Shown here in pieces: positions 43,401 to 55,265 of a DNA stretch of 64,000 nucleotides; the stretch's first letter is position 1, and the number at the start of each line of letters is the position of its first letter. The notes under the pieces are model-generated. The model saw nothing but the letters and a program-made list of their open reading frames with translations, was not told the DNA's origin and did no database searches. The translations under genes and the position numbers were made by a program. Source of the DNA: Xanthostigma xanthostigma (lineage: Eukaryota > Arthropoda > Insecta > Raphidioptera > Raphidiidae); assembly GCA_963575645.1 (NCBI GenBank), contig OY754469.1, forward strand, positions 50,674,753-50,738,752, read 5' to 3'.

Positions 43401-46400
43401 ATTATAACGGCTAAACCAGTTACTCTTCCTGAATATCTTTTAACTTAAATTTGTTAATTGGTTTCGATGAATTTATTAAAATTGCAACCATGGTATTTTC
43501 AACCAGAACCCAATACCTCTATGGAATTTAAAATTGGAATGACTATATAGAGCGAGCAAATAAGATATTTGCACCAAAAGATTGATGATATGAATAGCTA
43601 TTATATTTACGTAGAATAACCAGAATTCGTTAGCTTCTTCTGTCACGTATGCGATGTTATACGGGCTTGCCTGATTTTTGTCAACAAAAGTCAACATAAT
43701 ATTTAATAGGATATGCCCAAATCTACGAAATACGAACATGATCTCTTTGATTTTTGATGTCTATAAGCGAACGAACAATTTGATGATTAGTGGAAAAATG
43801 GGAAAGATGTCCAAGCCCTGTTCTTTAGGCGTACACTAACGCGGCGGTGATGAGTTTTTGTGTCTGTCTGTCTGTCTCAAAGTGAAGGGTGGCTTACACG
43901 CACAACACGATGGAAGCTTCTGATATTTTTTCCTCCTCTCCGCCGCGCAATCATTCCTCCGTCAAAGTACTACATATATCTATATACTGTACAACATAGA
44001 GTATATATTATACTGTACAACAATATTAGACGAGGCGGTACGTAAGTTGGCGCTCTCTGGATGTGGCCTACGGGGTTCCAGTTTCTCATCCCCCCCCCTC
44101 CTACCAAGTCATTCGCCTGGCAGTGTCACTATCTGCAGAGAGAACACACAAAGACCATGTGATTGCCTATAACACCCGGAATTAGTTACAGTAATTTATT
44201 GCGGACATGTTATTAGAATTTTAATTTATGAACCTATTATTATAACTTAAAGTATCCCGAAATTAGAAGATAACCACGTCTTGTTAAATAAAATATCATC
44301 TTTCTGAAGCTCTCTAGCTTCGGTACACATTAGGATCGTGCACTCGCTCAAGATGTCGATTTGAGATTAGAGATAGCAGATTATTGAAATTCGGCAGTTG
44401 AGACCATTAGCGTCTGTTTGTGTAGATTTGAAGTCAAAATTATTGTGCAAATTTTAAATATTGTAGAATACAACTGCAATCTCGGATTTTTTTGATGAAT
44501 TGCTAAGGAAATAAAAATTTCAAATAATCTTTCAAGATGTCGTTAAAAATATACATGATAGTTAAAATGTGTAAAAAAACGAAATATAATGAAATTCAAA
44601 TCTTACAATTTTTCGTAATCCGTTTTTTTTTTATTAGCAAAAGAGTTTTTTGGTGCCATGTTTAACAGCGACCCCTCCTAATGTTATGATATTACTGTAT
44701 TATACAAGTAGACATTGTAAATATCTTGAATAGAATTAATTTTATGCACGTGTAAAAACAAAACAAAGTGTGTATGATGTTTTCTTTTTTTTTTTATTTA
44801 CGACTAACGATGCGTTATGAAGATAATATTTTTTTTGTAGTTTTGAAGCTGCAAGAAAACAAAATAATGTCTTTAATATATTGTGTGTTTCAAAAATAAA
44901 CGTTGAATCTTCGTAGCATAAAAATGAACAAGAGTTAAGTTTGAAACATGTTACCGATTAAAATTGGCGTTTTTATCTTAATTAATAATTTAATGTAAAA
45001 TAGTGAATACGATAGATGTCAGGTGATGTTTTATTTCAATACGAAACAATTATCTGCATGCAACTAAAACATTGGTTTTTAATCACGCCAAAGAAGTATA
45101 ACGTGTAACGCGAGCATCCAATTTTTTAAGGTCTTCATAAAATAAAGTGGAGTGCTCCCGGTATATAACAGCTACCAGATATAATATTTGGTTGACTTTT
45201 TATGTAATACACACATTGCTGTCTCTTTTCCATTTCGTGAGCACGTCTGACATATTTATTATAGCTTATATAAGTAAGTGTGTCTTTTTATTTTTATAAT
45301 ACCGTCGAGACGTTATGAACATGTCTGTGTATTCTGTAGACTGTGAATGTTTGGTCTACGGATGATCTTGTGGACTTACAGTTTGACTGGAAAAATAAAA
45401 TCGTATCAGAACGAGAGAGAGAGAGAGAGAGAGAGCGAGATCGAAAAAAAAAACTGACAGAAATATGGATGCTACAGGTTTGCATTGGTACTAAGTGAGT
45501 GGATGGAAAATCAATTCAGCTTATTTCCAGGAATGTTTGAATTTTGAACGAAGTATATTCTTTCGCCGGATATAAATCAATATTGAAAATTTTAATGAAA
45601 TTTTGCATTATACATGGGATAGAACGTGCAATTTTTAGAATTTTTAGTAGGTACCTACGATACTTATTATTGTTTCTCTAAAACAACTGAACCGACTTTA
45701 ATGAAAATTTTATACACTATCAGTTCGTATTCAATCGTAAAGTGGATGCACTGCGGAGTGTTTTTTTACTAGCGACGCTCGTGTTAATGTATTGGGTTTC
45801 CGTCAACTTGAGCAAAGCCAATATTGTACCTTATCATTGTGACAGATATATAATAGTAGCTTAGGTATGTATCTATAAGAATGCGATGAGGTTTATTACG
45901 AACGAACTGTACCGTTATGTTGAAACGAGTGGCATCGAATTTTAACAGTCACACGAGTTGTAATATCGTCACGTTTGAAACACGTACTACTTGCCTTAAA
46001 ATAATAAATATATTTTTAATATTGTTGGCGTGATCTGTGTGTTTTCATTTGTAACCTATTTGGGTCGTTTACGAATACTACGCCTACTCGGTCTTCTCTG
46101 TTTCACGACTACGTAACAGGCAGGTTGCTTTTGGGGATTACGTTTGAATTGGTTAAGCATTAATAAGTATTTGTTTTTCTTTGCAACACTTGCACTTGGA
46201 AACGAAGCAGCTATTTATTCCAAATTTATATAAAATAAATATAGGCATCTTACTTAATAGGTACACCTACTTTACTTGACTCATTATCAGGTGGCAATCT
46301 GAAATTTAACAGACTGTGACAATAAAATATTCAGTAAGTACTTGCTTAATTTATTAATAGTCAGTGGTTGTTATTTCTTATTACGTTACAGGCAATTATT

Positions 46401-46860
46401 TTATCGTTATATCAATAAAGTTGTGTACTAAAATAATTAAAAAAAAAAACGCTAATTAAACCATTAACATTACACATGCATATTACGGATACCTATACGA
46501 GACTACTAGAATAAGTGGCTAATAGTAGTAGGTAACTATCGTGTGTACAGGCTACTGAAAGGTCAACGAAACGATAGAAATTAAAGCGTAACATATGCAT
46601 ATGAATAAAAATGTTCCACGGATAAAAAATGTAGGTATGTCTACTATAGTCTTGTCTTCGGTTAGCAACTGTTCAATAGCCTATCGTTCTTGCTAAGCCC
46701 GACGGACAAGATATGCGGTTGCGCGCGGCCATAATAAAGGGATTTCTCCCTCATTAAAAAAAAATATACTCCGAGGGTTGATATGTATGATCGAATTCGA
46801 ATCTTTAAAACGGAAGATCAAGTTGAGGTTTGTAATAATTCCAAAATTAGATTGGTAGTT
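40447..46860. other. Long featureless AT-rich stretch
   Basis: No gene is recognised. Minor items: a perfect 16-bp palindrome ATTAACTGCAGTTAAT (42301-42316), a (TGTC)n run (43861-43877), poly-C (44091-44098) and an (AG)n run (45412-45435). The 112-codon frame 42574-42912 and 87-codon frame 43476-43739 are hydrophobic with no family resemblance. 'aaccgattacgatgaaatttt' (40603-40623) and 'aactgaaccgactttaatg' (45685-45703) have the look of decayed interspersed repeats. Confidence 0.5.
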
Positions 46861-46980
46861 TAAATCGCATTTTTTTGTTTTTATTTACGCGCTAGTGCGA
46901 AATGGGTCATTTTACTACCGCTATTCTGCAGACATGAAAGGCAGCTACTTTATGAAGGGGGTAGTGCAAAAATATATTTT
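46861..46980 (+). repeat. Dispersed repeat, copy 2
   Basis: Shares 'aaatcgcattt', 'ttacgc.ct.gtgcgaaa', 'ggtcattttac.accgct', 'catgaaa.gcagcta' and 'gtgcaaaaa' in order with 59636-59755, and more weakly with 14045-14115. The family is not identified. Confidence 0.7.
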
Positions 46981-49121
46981 TAGTAACTTTTAATGGAAGT
47001 GTTCTTTACAAGAAATAGCTAATTTTTTTGTGGGAGCGGTGTTATTTTTTTATACCATCATTAATAAAACAATAAACGTTAAATAACATTGTTTAATATT
47101 TTTGTAATACTTTCGTTGCGAACGTATCTGAATTGCGTGCATATAAATCAAATTTTGTAACACGTCGCTCGTCTAATGTGTTGTTTTAATAAAAACATGA
47201 TCGCATATTGTTATATAAATAATACATTGATTATATTTTGTTAACTATAATAATTATTTATTAATTAATTATATTATCAATATAAATAACAACCAAAAAT
47301 TTTTTTTTATTTTGATCATTTTTATAATATCTAAATGCCTCATTAACTATTCAGGAAACAATATTACGTGAATTTTGTAATTTAAGAATGACAAGAATTA
47401 CTATTCGTTATTTAAAACTTAATAGATTAAAAAAGACGACCGCGTGATTATGATAAATTTGTGAAAAAAGCTTTCCTGTAAATGAATATACCCAACACGA
47501 AGATTCCGATTCAAATGTCGACTATTGGAAAATTCTAGAACAATTCTAGACAATCAGAACCGAACTATTACTTATTATTATTTCTTACCTATGGGGGGGG
47601 GCTATTGTGAATCGTTGGTGGCGCCGCTATTTTGGGTGAAAAAAAAAATAAAAACATGAATTGTGAAATGTGAAAATTAGCCCTCGCTGATGTGAAAAAA
47701 CAGTTCTGTAGAATCTGTCAAACAGACATTGGTTACGTATAAGTAGCTGACGAGCATGTTTCGGTTAATTTTTACATGACTCGATAACATTATGTAGGTA
47801 ACCATTGAACCATGCAAACGAATAGCAAATATCATAATATTTAATACCAGCCGTTACCCGCGCCATCGCACGCATTAGCAGTAATTTACTTTTCTTTATT
47901 ATAATACTTATTTGTCAAATGTCAATATTTTTGCAGTCTAGCTGACTGAAATTTTATTATACCTACCTATACCTATAGGTATTATACAGTATTGATTGCT
48001 GTGAACAATATGAATGGTTTGTAGCTTTTTGGGTAGTCGATATCGTTATTCTTATTTGCAACTTTAGTGTAACAAGTGGATTATAATTAGTAAAGATGAG
48101 TCACATTGTAGCATAATATGTACATATTTCGTTATGACATCGTAAACGTAATGCGATAACGTGAACGGGTGACATATTGTGTTACATTTTTAATAATGAC
48201 GATGTTTATATTATGTATCATAGAAAGGTAATATTTCACTGATAGACAGTTTTCAGTAAAAATGTGGTTATACACGCGTGTATTAGATCATATGCTGAAA
48301 TGCGATCCGCACCGGTATTTGATTATTTAAATCTGTCAAACTTACAAACAAATGCCACTTTAAGGCTCCGGCGAATATTCGCGCCGCTTTAAATTTTACA
48401 CGGCGACAAATCTACATCGTTCCGATTATATTGCGCCCATTTATGACGTATAATTGAAATCATTAAAACATAAAAATGTTGCGCTCTGCATGCCTGTGTA
48501 TGTAGGTTGATTTCCAAACAGCTGTTAATAAAAATAACTGCTGTATATCTAACTAGGCGCTAGGCCGCCAGCGTAATATTTTCTTTATCGAAAAATAAAA
48601 TAAAAGTATCTACATTGATTGCACGTGACCGTTGAAAGAAATACCAGAAACGGACCGTATATTAAAATAGCAAATTATTTCTATAGTTTTGCTCTAAAAT
48701 ATACAGGAGAGCCAATATTCGCAAATGTTTAATTTTACATATTGATTCACTATTTCACAAATATTGTATATCGAACAAAAAAATTAATTGACTATACGGT
48801 TGCATTGGTAGTAGGTACCTAGGATTCCAAATAGTATCCTGAATTTTCTGGATTATTTTGGAGAATGCAAAATATGCTTACTGGTGTGATCCAATGAACA
48901 TTTTTAATCAGTATAGATTGACGTTCAATATATTCTGTTTTATGCATTTATAGTGGATTGTATTTGTTTTCATGATGCAATGTTCTGTAAGGATAATTTG
49001 GAAGGATTTGATGGCGGGGAGATTAACCTTTCATACCACCCCTTCCGCCACCAATGTTGACTGCATGTGTACCTATATTTTTTATGATTTATTTTTATTA
49101 ATGATTTCTTTTTGTTTTCAG
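46981..49121. other. Unannotated AT-rich DNA
   Basis: A poly-G tract (47593-47601) and short frames only. A very good acceptor-like tract ('tttctttttgttttcag') ends at 49121, and an AAATAAA word follows at about 49185. With no upstream donor that I can place, I do not call a terminal exon. Confidence 0.4.
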
Positions 49122-49317
49122 AGCGGCAGATATATTATGTTATCTGCAGTTCATTGTATAGATTAATTTAGATTTTTTCTTTATCAAATAAAAAAAAATT
49201 AAAAAATATTTGCAATCTTATTTCATTTGAGTGAAAGAAAAATAATATGTCGCGGTACATAAAAGACGTCAGCATTTTTTAAGAGAGGAAGTTTTATTGT
49301 AAACTTCACCTTACTGT

Positions 49318-49674
49318 ATAAAAACTTTTTAACAAAAAAATTAAACCGCCGAAAAACTGAAAAGCAAAAAATAATAAATCTTTTTATTTAACTAAGTAGT
49401 TGAACGTACGTGACAGTCTAGTATATCTAAGTAATTTTGAGTCGCCGTCAACAATCCTTCGCCGGAAATCTCTGAGAGTTCACGAGAGTTCTCTAATTTG
49501 ATTTGGTTATTTCTTTTAGTGATCTTTGTTCATTGATTGTTTGACGCTGACTCAAAATTACTTAGATATACTAGACTGTCACGTACGTTCAACTACTTAG
49601 TTAAATAAAAAGATTTATTATTTTTTGCTTTTCAGTTTTTCGGCGGTTTAATTTTTTTGTTAAAAAGTTTTTAT
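49318..49674. mobile_element. MITE-like 126-bp inverted repeat
   Basis: The arms 49318-49443 and 49549-49674 are the same length and, read base by base, appear to be perfect reverse complements, around a 105-nt loop (49444-49548). The outer end reads ATAAAAACTTTTTAACAAAA, with 'accgccgaaaaactg' inside. The loop has a small 'ctctgagag'/'cgagagttctc' repeat. There is no coding sequence and I see no target duplication. A transcript through it would fold into a long perfect hairpin. Confidence 0.88.
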
Positions 49675-50130
49675 TTTATAATTTTTTGTGGCTATATAAT
49701 TTATAATTGTAATACACAACTCAGCATGAAAATCTATGAGTGAACAATAAATCACCCCTATTTTCCCACCCTTAGGGTAAGAATTTTTTTTCCAAATTTT
49801 ATATGAGACCAACCTCGAGGTATACCCTATTCAATAAAAAAATAATTATCAAAATCGGACCACTCTGTAAAAAGTTATGTGTGGTCATACATTACAATCA
49901 GTGAGTGAACAATCAATCATCCCCTGTTTTCCTACCCTTAGGGTTGGAATTTTTTTACCAAATTTATATGGGACCAACTTCGGGGTATACCCTTTCAAAC
50001 AAAAAAATATTTATCAAAATCGGACTACTCTGTAAAATGTTATGCGTGGTCATACATAAAAAAAAAAAAAAAAATATACGCGTCGACTTGAGAACCTCCT
50101 CCGTTTTTGTTTTTCGTCGGTTAAAAATCT
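49675..50130. repeat. Lepidopteran-type interspersed repeat with 165-bp internal duplication
   Basis: Two diverged tandem units start at 49738 and 49903 ('gagtgaacaat', 'cacccttagggt' or 'tacccttagggt', 'aaaatcgga.cactctgtaaaa' or 'aaaatcgga.tactctgtaaaa', 'gtggtcatacat'). They are followed by an A-run and 'cgcgtcgacttgagaacctc', then 'gtcggttaaaaa'. That tail is a text I associate with abundant lepidopteran repeats. Element class unknown. Confidence 0.7.
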
Positions 50131-53100
50131 TGTTAAAGCGTTCAAACTATGTTCAAACTTTATACATTTTGCAGCAAACGTCACTTGATCAACTCTACTG
50201 AAGAAGAACTGCCTATGGCACTCTCCTTCTTAATATGTGTTAAATGTGCAACGTGCTGGAAAACGTCTCAACGACATTTGACTGCATTTTGTTTATCTTT
50301 TCAATCCAAGTAAACATTTAAGGCGTCTGCTGTTACCTAGAAATTGCATATTGAGAACAGAATTTTGTTTGCTGAACGTCTGTAATCTACAATGTATTGC
50401 ACTAAATCAATTGATTTCTAGCGAATTAAAAATCGACTATAACGATTTTTGTTGTGTATTTCTGAATAGGGTAGAAAACATTAGAAGTAAAGCTAAATTG
50501 GTTTGAAAAATGTTATCATATCGGTTAGCGAATCTGAAAAAAATTGGCGTTCACGTCAGCGGTAGGTACCTACTATGGGCAAAAATATAGTTATAAAAAC
50601 AGATGAACTGACACATTCTGATGCCTTTATTAGTTTCAAGAACTTATCGTTAAAGAATGATGCGTTTTCTTGATGATTTTCATTGACGAAAACAATATTA
50701 AAATTATGAATCCTGTAAAGAAAATCTATTTTTTTTTAAATGCGCTCCCGCCGTAACAAATTCTATTTAAATTGCATTACGTTTTAATGTAATGACGGCA
50801 TGTCATTATTGCTATTAGTTTTATTATTCCCCTCTCCATATACTTCCAAATGTATGACACACATACGAAAGTAAATTATTCACCATTTAGGTACCTAAAA
50901 CTTTTTATTAGCATGCGTTAGAAATTTTTTTTATTCGGAATGTAGATATTTCTCTTGCTAGCGCCTTAAAATTTTATACATAATATTTTTACGTTTAGTT
51001 ATATTATGATTCCCCCCCCCCCCTGCCCCTATTATAAACATCCAGTTCCCAGGCTTTTGCATTTCGAGTAATTGCAAAAGTATCAGTCGGATTGGTGCTA
51101 TAGGTCTAAATATTTCTAGCTATTGGTAATTCCGCTCGTGGTCCTGATTCAAGATGATAAACAACACTGTGGAATGAAATAATGTGGAAGACTTCAGATT
51201 GTTTATATTTGTCGTTTAAATTAACTGTAGATAACTCCTCACCTCTCTCCCCCTCTCTTTCTCTCTTACGTTGTTGCCTGGATATCTGGGATCGGGACAT
51301 AAAATCTTTTAACATTGGCAGGAAAAGTAAGATTTCGTTAATGTAGGTAGATAACTTTCTAAAGACTGATAATCGAAATCAAGAGCAAATTCATTCGAAA
51401 ATTGAAATATTAATTCATTCACACCTCGTGTTATTATCATCATACATCATGTAAAGAGATCATTTCGAATGATTCAATCGATTATTATCAAAATCAGTCG
51501 AACTATTCCATGACTAGTGAAGAATAATATGATAGAGCTGGAAAAGAGCGCAGCTTCTTATGTCAACCCTGTATGCTATAATATATAATACGTGTGTAAT
51601 TCAGCTGTACCAAAGGATTAAAGACGCTGATATGATGTATGTTCAGAGAAGTGTAGATATTGTAGATTAACTCTAATTGGAGCCTTCCTTATCCTGAATT
51701 AGAATATCAATTAGCGGATTAGATGTATAGCTGCAAACACATGCCAATATAATAGTATATTGTAGATACGCTATGTACACATTGGCTACCTGTTCATACG
51801 TTGTTATTATTAATTATTATGCAGGTGTTTGTATACTTAAATGAAAAATAAACACTCATAGACTGAAATGATTATTATAACTATTTAAACATAAAGTTGT
51901 ATTCACTCGGAAATCATTTGGAACATTTGAACGGTTTTTAAATAATCAAGTGGAAACACTTATAGGGTGTCTCGGAAGAAATGTGCCAAACTATACCTAA
52001 TTTTGGAGAAATAAAATGATTTCTTCGATTACAAAATGCAAAGTATTTATTTTCAATTTACATTCGAACTATTTAAAAATTATAATTTCACGACAAGATT
52101 TGATCAGGTTCAAATGCAAGATCTCACTTTTGTTCCATTTGCCGAATGTTGGGTCGCGAAATTCGATTTATTGAAAAAAAAAAAACCACTTATGACCTGC
52201 GTTGTTAAGCGTTTATAATTTGCAATATCTCTGTCGATAGATTTATGGAACGCCATTTCTTTTAGAGAAAGTCGGCTATAGTCGATTCATTGCTATAAAA
52301 GAGTGAAGCAACAGTCAGAGGTATTATTAAACTTAGAGAAGTGGTGTAACTTGCGAACACAATGAGAGCGTAAATAATTTTTGAATGAATACATAAAACA
52401 TTTTCGATTAAAATGAGGTACACAACGGTATATGGCGCGGCAGTACGAATTTATTTTTGTTGTTTGTTGTAAATGTAGCTATAACCTATATCTGTCCAAT
52501 TGCAACACGTAGGTATAGTAATCCTCTTCTTTATAACTTTATACTTTTATAAGTAGTGGATTTATATTTCAATCAGTCTCATTCTGATAAGTCTTGTGTG
52601 TCGCGTGATTTTCTGTCCTCCACATATTCAAAATGGCTATAGAACAATTTGCACAGTGCGGGGTCAGATAAAGAAATGGGTGAAAATTTGGAATCGGATT
52701 AATTAACATGACGAGACTCATTGAAGGGCCATCCCGAAAGATGTCTGAAGAACTTACTACTATAATGGCGTATATCACACCACAGCACGCTTCAACTCAG
52801 CCCATGCACGTATCGCAACGTCTTACTCGCACTTCAGCTAGGTCTTCGATTTTATGTTCAGACATTACAAAAGAAGTGTTACGCACATTTTCACGCTGCT
52901 TTAAATACATACCCAAAAATATATAATAGTGACGTGTCACACGCGAAAGCATAATGCGCAGTCAAAATTCCTTTGTAGGCAATTTTAGCGATTTAATTTT
53001 CAATCATTGATGATTGCTCCCAGATAAACAGTTTGACATTTTCCGAAAATCAGCAAAGTGCCCTATTATAATAATCAGCAGGAGTCAGTCGAGAGTTAGA

Positions 53101-53551
53101 CTGTTTAAAGCGCTGATGCTTTTCTTCGAATGAAAGAATGGGGTAACGTTAAAAGATTCAATCGTAAACGTCGAGTTCCAGTGAGTATAATAAGTAGTCG
53201 TGACCCCGACACGTCGGTCGTCATATGAAAAACGAGAAGGGACGTCCAACAGGGCTGGGAAAGATGTTGATATAGTAGCTGCGTCATCATCAGAAATCAA
53301 TTTTCCGCCGAAATAAGTCGGCCGTTTCATGCAGCAATAATTTGTTCAGTCAGTTTCACGATCCTTTGACATATTTCATATGATACACAATGTACGTAGA
53401 TACATTAAAGCTATAAATAATAAAAAGAAACTAGCTCCTTTATAATATATATTTGATGATGGATGAATGTTGCCTTGTTATGAGAACTGTGATGTGTGCA
53501 TGTAAAATATTGATGCATATATACAATACGTCGTATTATATGCAGTTGAAA
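50131..53551. other. Unannotated AT-rich DNA
   Basis: Poly-C (51013-51023) and short unassigned frames. The opposing frames at 52708-52926 (plus) and 53085-53330 (minus) have mixed composition but no motif I can name. Confidence 0.5.
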
Positions 53552-54163
53552 TCTATACTAATATATAAAGCTGAAGAGTTTGTTTGTTTGTTTGTTTGAA
53601 CGCGCTAATCTCAGGAACTACTGGTTCAAATTGAATAATTTTTTTTTGTTGGATAGCCCATTTACCGAGGAAGGCTATAGGCTATATAATATTACGCTAC
53701 GACGATTAGGAGCGGAGCTTTAATGAAAAATGTTGCAAAAAGTATCTCAAAAATAAGCTTCTATTCATGTGAAATGCACTAACTAGATATACTCATATTA
53801 GTGATGAAAGAACACAACCTCTGGTAGATCAATCGGTAGCGCATGCGACTGTCAATATCAGGGTCGTAGGTTCGAGCCCCACGTTGGGTGAATATATTTT
53901 TATTTTTTTTTTTACATTGCTTTCTTCTAAGGCTTACATTTAAATTTATTTTAATTTTATTTAATTCATTTAAAAAAAATTATTCGTTAAAAAAAGTTTA
54001 AATACTGCTATTTATCGACAAAAACTTTTGAACGGTAACTCCGATCATCATGAAATTTGGACACAACATTCATCTCGGTAAACTAAGATGAATGTGTGTA
54101 CTCATGTCCCTTCATTCCCCATTCATTCTTTTGCACCCGGGTGAAACCGGGCGGGACCGCTAT
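53552..54163 (+). mobile_element. Helitron A, second copy (with tRNA-like insert)
   Basis: It starts A|TCTATACTAATATATAAAGC with a (TTTG)n run (53578-53598) and 'aacgcgctaatctcaggaac', and ends in the hairpin-bearing 'cccgggtgaaaccgggcggg' plus 'accgcta' before T. The final G of CTAG is lost or substituted. Compared with the copy at 39415-39723, about 265 bp (roughly 53738-54006) are extra and include a tRNA-Lys-like domain. The two copies agree on both sides: 'gaaaaatgttgcaaaa' before it and 'cgacaaaaacttt' after it. Confidence 0.85.
53818..53890 (+). repeat. tRNA-Lys-like domain inside Helitron A
   Basis: Seventy-three bases collinear with a lysine tRNA gene: the A-box region 'tagatcaatcggtagcgc', then 'catgcgact', 'atcagggtcg' and a perfect B-box GGTTCGAGCCC, ending 'cacgttgggtg'. 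The anticodon position reads GTC, not a lysine anticodon. The D stem and anticodon stem each have two mispairs and the T stem one, so it is a pseudo-tRNA. The following 'aatatatttttatttttt' T-rich stretch could be a SINE tail or a Pol III terminator. Confidence 0.8.
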
Positions 54164-54195
54164 AAATTATATTAATGTTGCAGCTAATTTTAATT

Positions 54196-54242
54196 ATTCT
54201 CTAAGACGAATCTCGAGAATTCTCTAAGACGAAATCTCGAGA
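54196..54242. repeat. Tandem duplication of about 23 bp
   Basis: 'attctctaagacgaatctcg' is followed at 54219 by the same with one extra A. A recent small duplication. Confidence 0.85.
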
Positions 54243-54361
54243 ATAAAAAATGATATCGACTACGTTACGGTGCGAATCGACGCCCATCGACGTAATATTA
54301 TGATCTTGTAGACCTCCAATCAACGCCTCTCTTCAGGAGTTGTTAATTTTATGTACAAAGC

Positions 54362-54428
54362 GCGCCAGCCAGCCCAAGTCTCAGCAGTGATTCTATAGCG
54401 GCAAAACCAGCCTCGTGTGCAGCGGCCT
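54362..54428. mobile_element. GCTGCACACG-ended DNA element, right-end fragment (copy 3)
   Basis: It ends 'cctcgtgtgcagcggcctgt' like the right end of 31637-32039, with related words just inside ('gtctcagcagtga', 'gcggcaaaaccagc'). The left part is missing. Confidence 0.6.
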
Positions 54429-54544
54429 GTACACTAATTGACGAATGAAACATGGGCAAAACATTAACAATGACCTTTAATAGTGTTTGAATCGATGACA
54501 AAGTTCACGACTGGTGGTCTATATGCGTCGTCTTTGTTGTTGTT

Positions 54545-55265
54545 TTTTTTGACGTGATAACGTCTTATAAATTGATGAATCACCAATCTTATAAATTGAT
54601 AAAACACCGGCTGCATGTACGAAAAAGTGTAACGTTCCTAACGGTCGTAACGTTCCTAACGTAACGTTCCTAACGCGTAACGTTCCTAACGCGTAACGTT
54701 CCGCCTGACCCTGTGCGTGCTTTTTGCTAATTTCTCGCTCAATTTAAATCAGATCGGTTTGAAACCAGTCTTAAACGAAAGAGGAGAACATTTTACATAG
54801 ATTTCGTATAACAGAATTTGCCTAAACAGTTTTTTTATACAAATTTATATAGAAAAATATTTTATACAAATTTATATAGAAAAATAGCTGTATAAATGCA
54901 ATGTTGTCTAATGCATGGCGCGACGCGGTCGGTTGTCTTTGTTTGCCGTACATGGAAATTAGAAGCAAACGTATGTCTTGTCTACATGAAAACGGCTGCA
55001 TTTCTAATGTTTAATTCAATTTTTTGACATTAGTATATTGTGAAATGCGAAGCCTTCTAAGTTAAGTATTGGAATAACTAATTATTATTAGAACATAATA
55101 CTTTGTAAGTTGCAAACGTCACTTTTGACATTTCTTATCATTCCGACACCAAGGATAAGCGGATTGAAACCAAATTTTGGGAGGTTTAGGTTATGTATTA
55201 CGGAATACGTTATCACGTAAAACTATCGTCCGTAAACCGACTTTACAGACAACAATTTTTTTTTT
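54545..55265 (+). mobile_element. Helentron/HINE-like element, family 1, copy 4
   Basis: The longest copy, with the same ends as copy 1. Near the left it has an array of about 16 bp ('aacgttcctaacgcgt') repeated four to five times (54630-54701), expanded relative to other copies. At 54833-54887 a 'tttatacaaatttatatag' segment is duplicated. The subterminal repeats and the 3' hairpin (55225-55253 region) are intact. The 68-codon frame at 55177 is a translation of its end. Confidence 0.78.

Noticed and set aside
45765..45790. Possible third Helitron 3' end (minus strand, CGAGCGTCGCTAG followed by T)
   Set aside because: Only the CTAG terminus is suggestive. No matching 5' end or family similarity was found.
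49122..49210. Terminal exon with AAATAAA polyadenylation word after a strong acceptor-like tract
   Set aside because: No upstream donor or coding frame could be linked, and AAATAAA is frequent in AT-rich DNA.
53818..53890. Functional tRNA gene
   Set aside because: Mispaired D, anticodon and T stems and a non-lysine anticodon, and it is located inside a Helitron.
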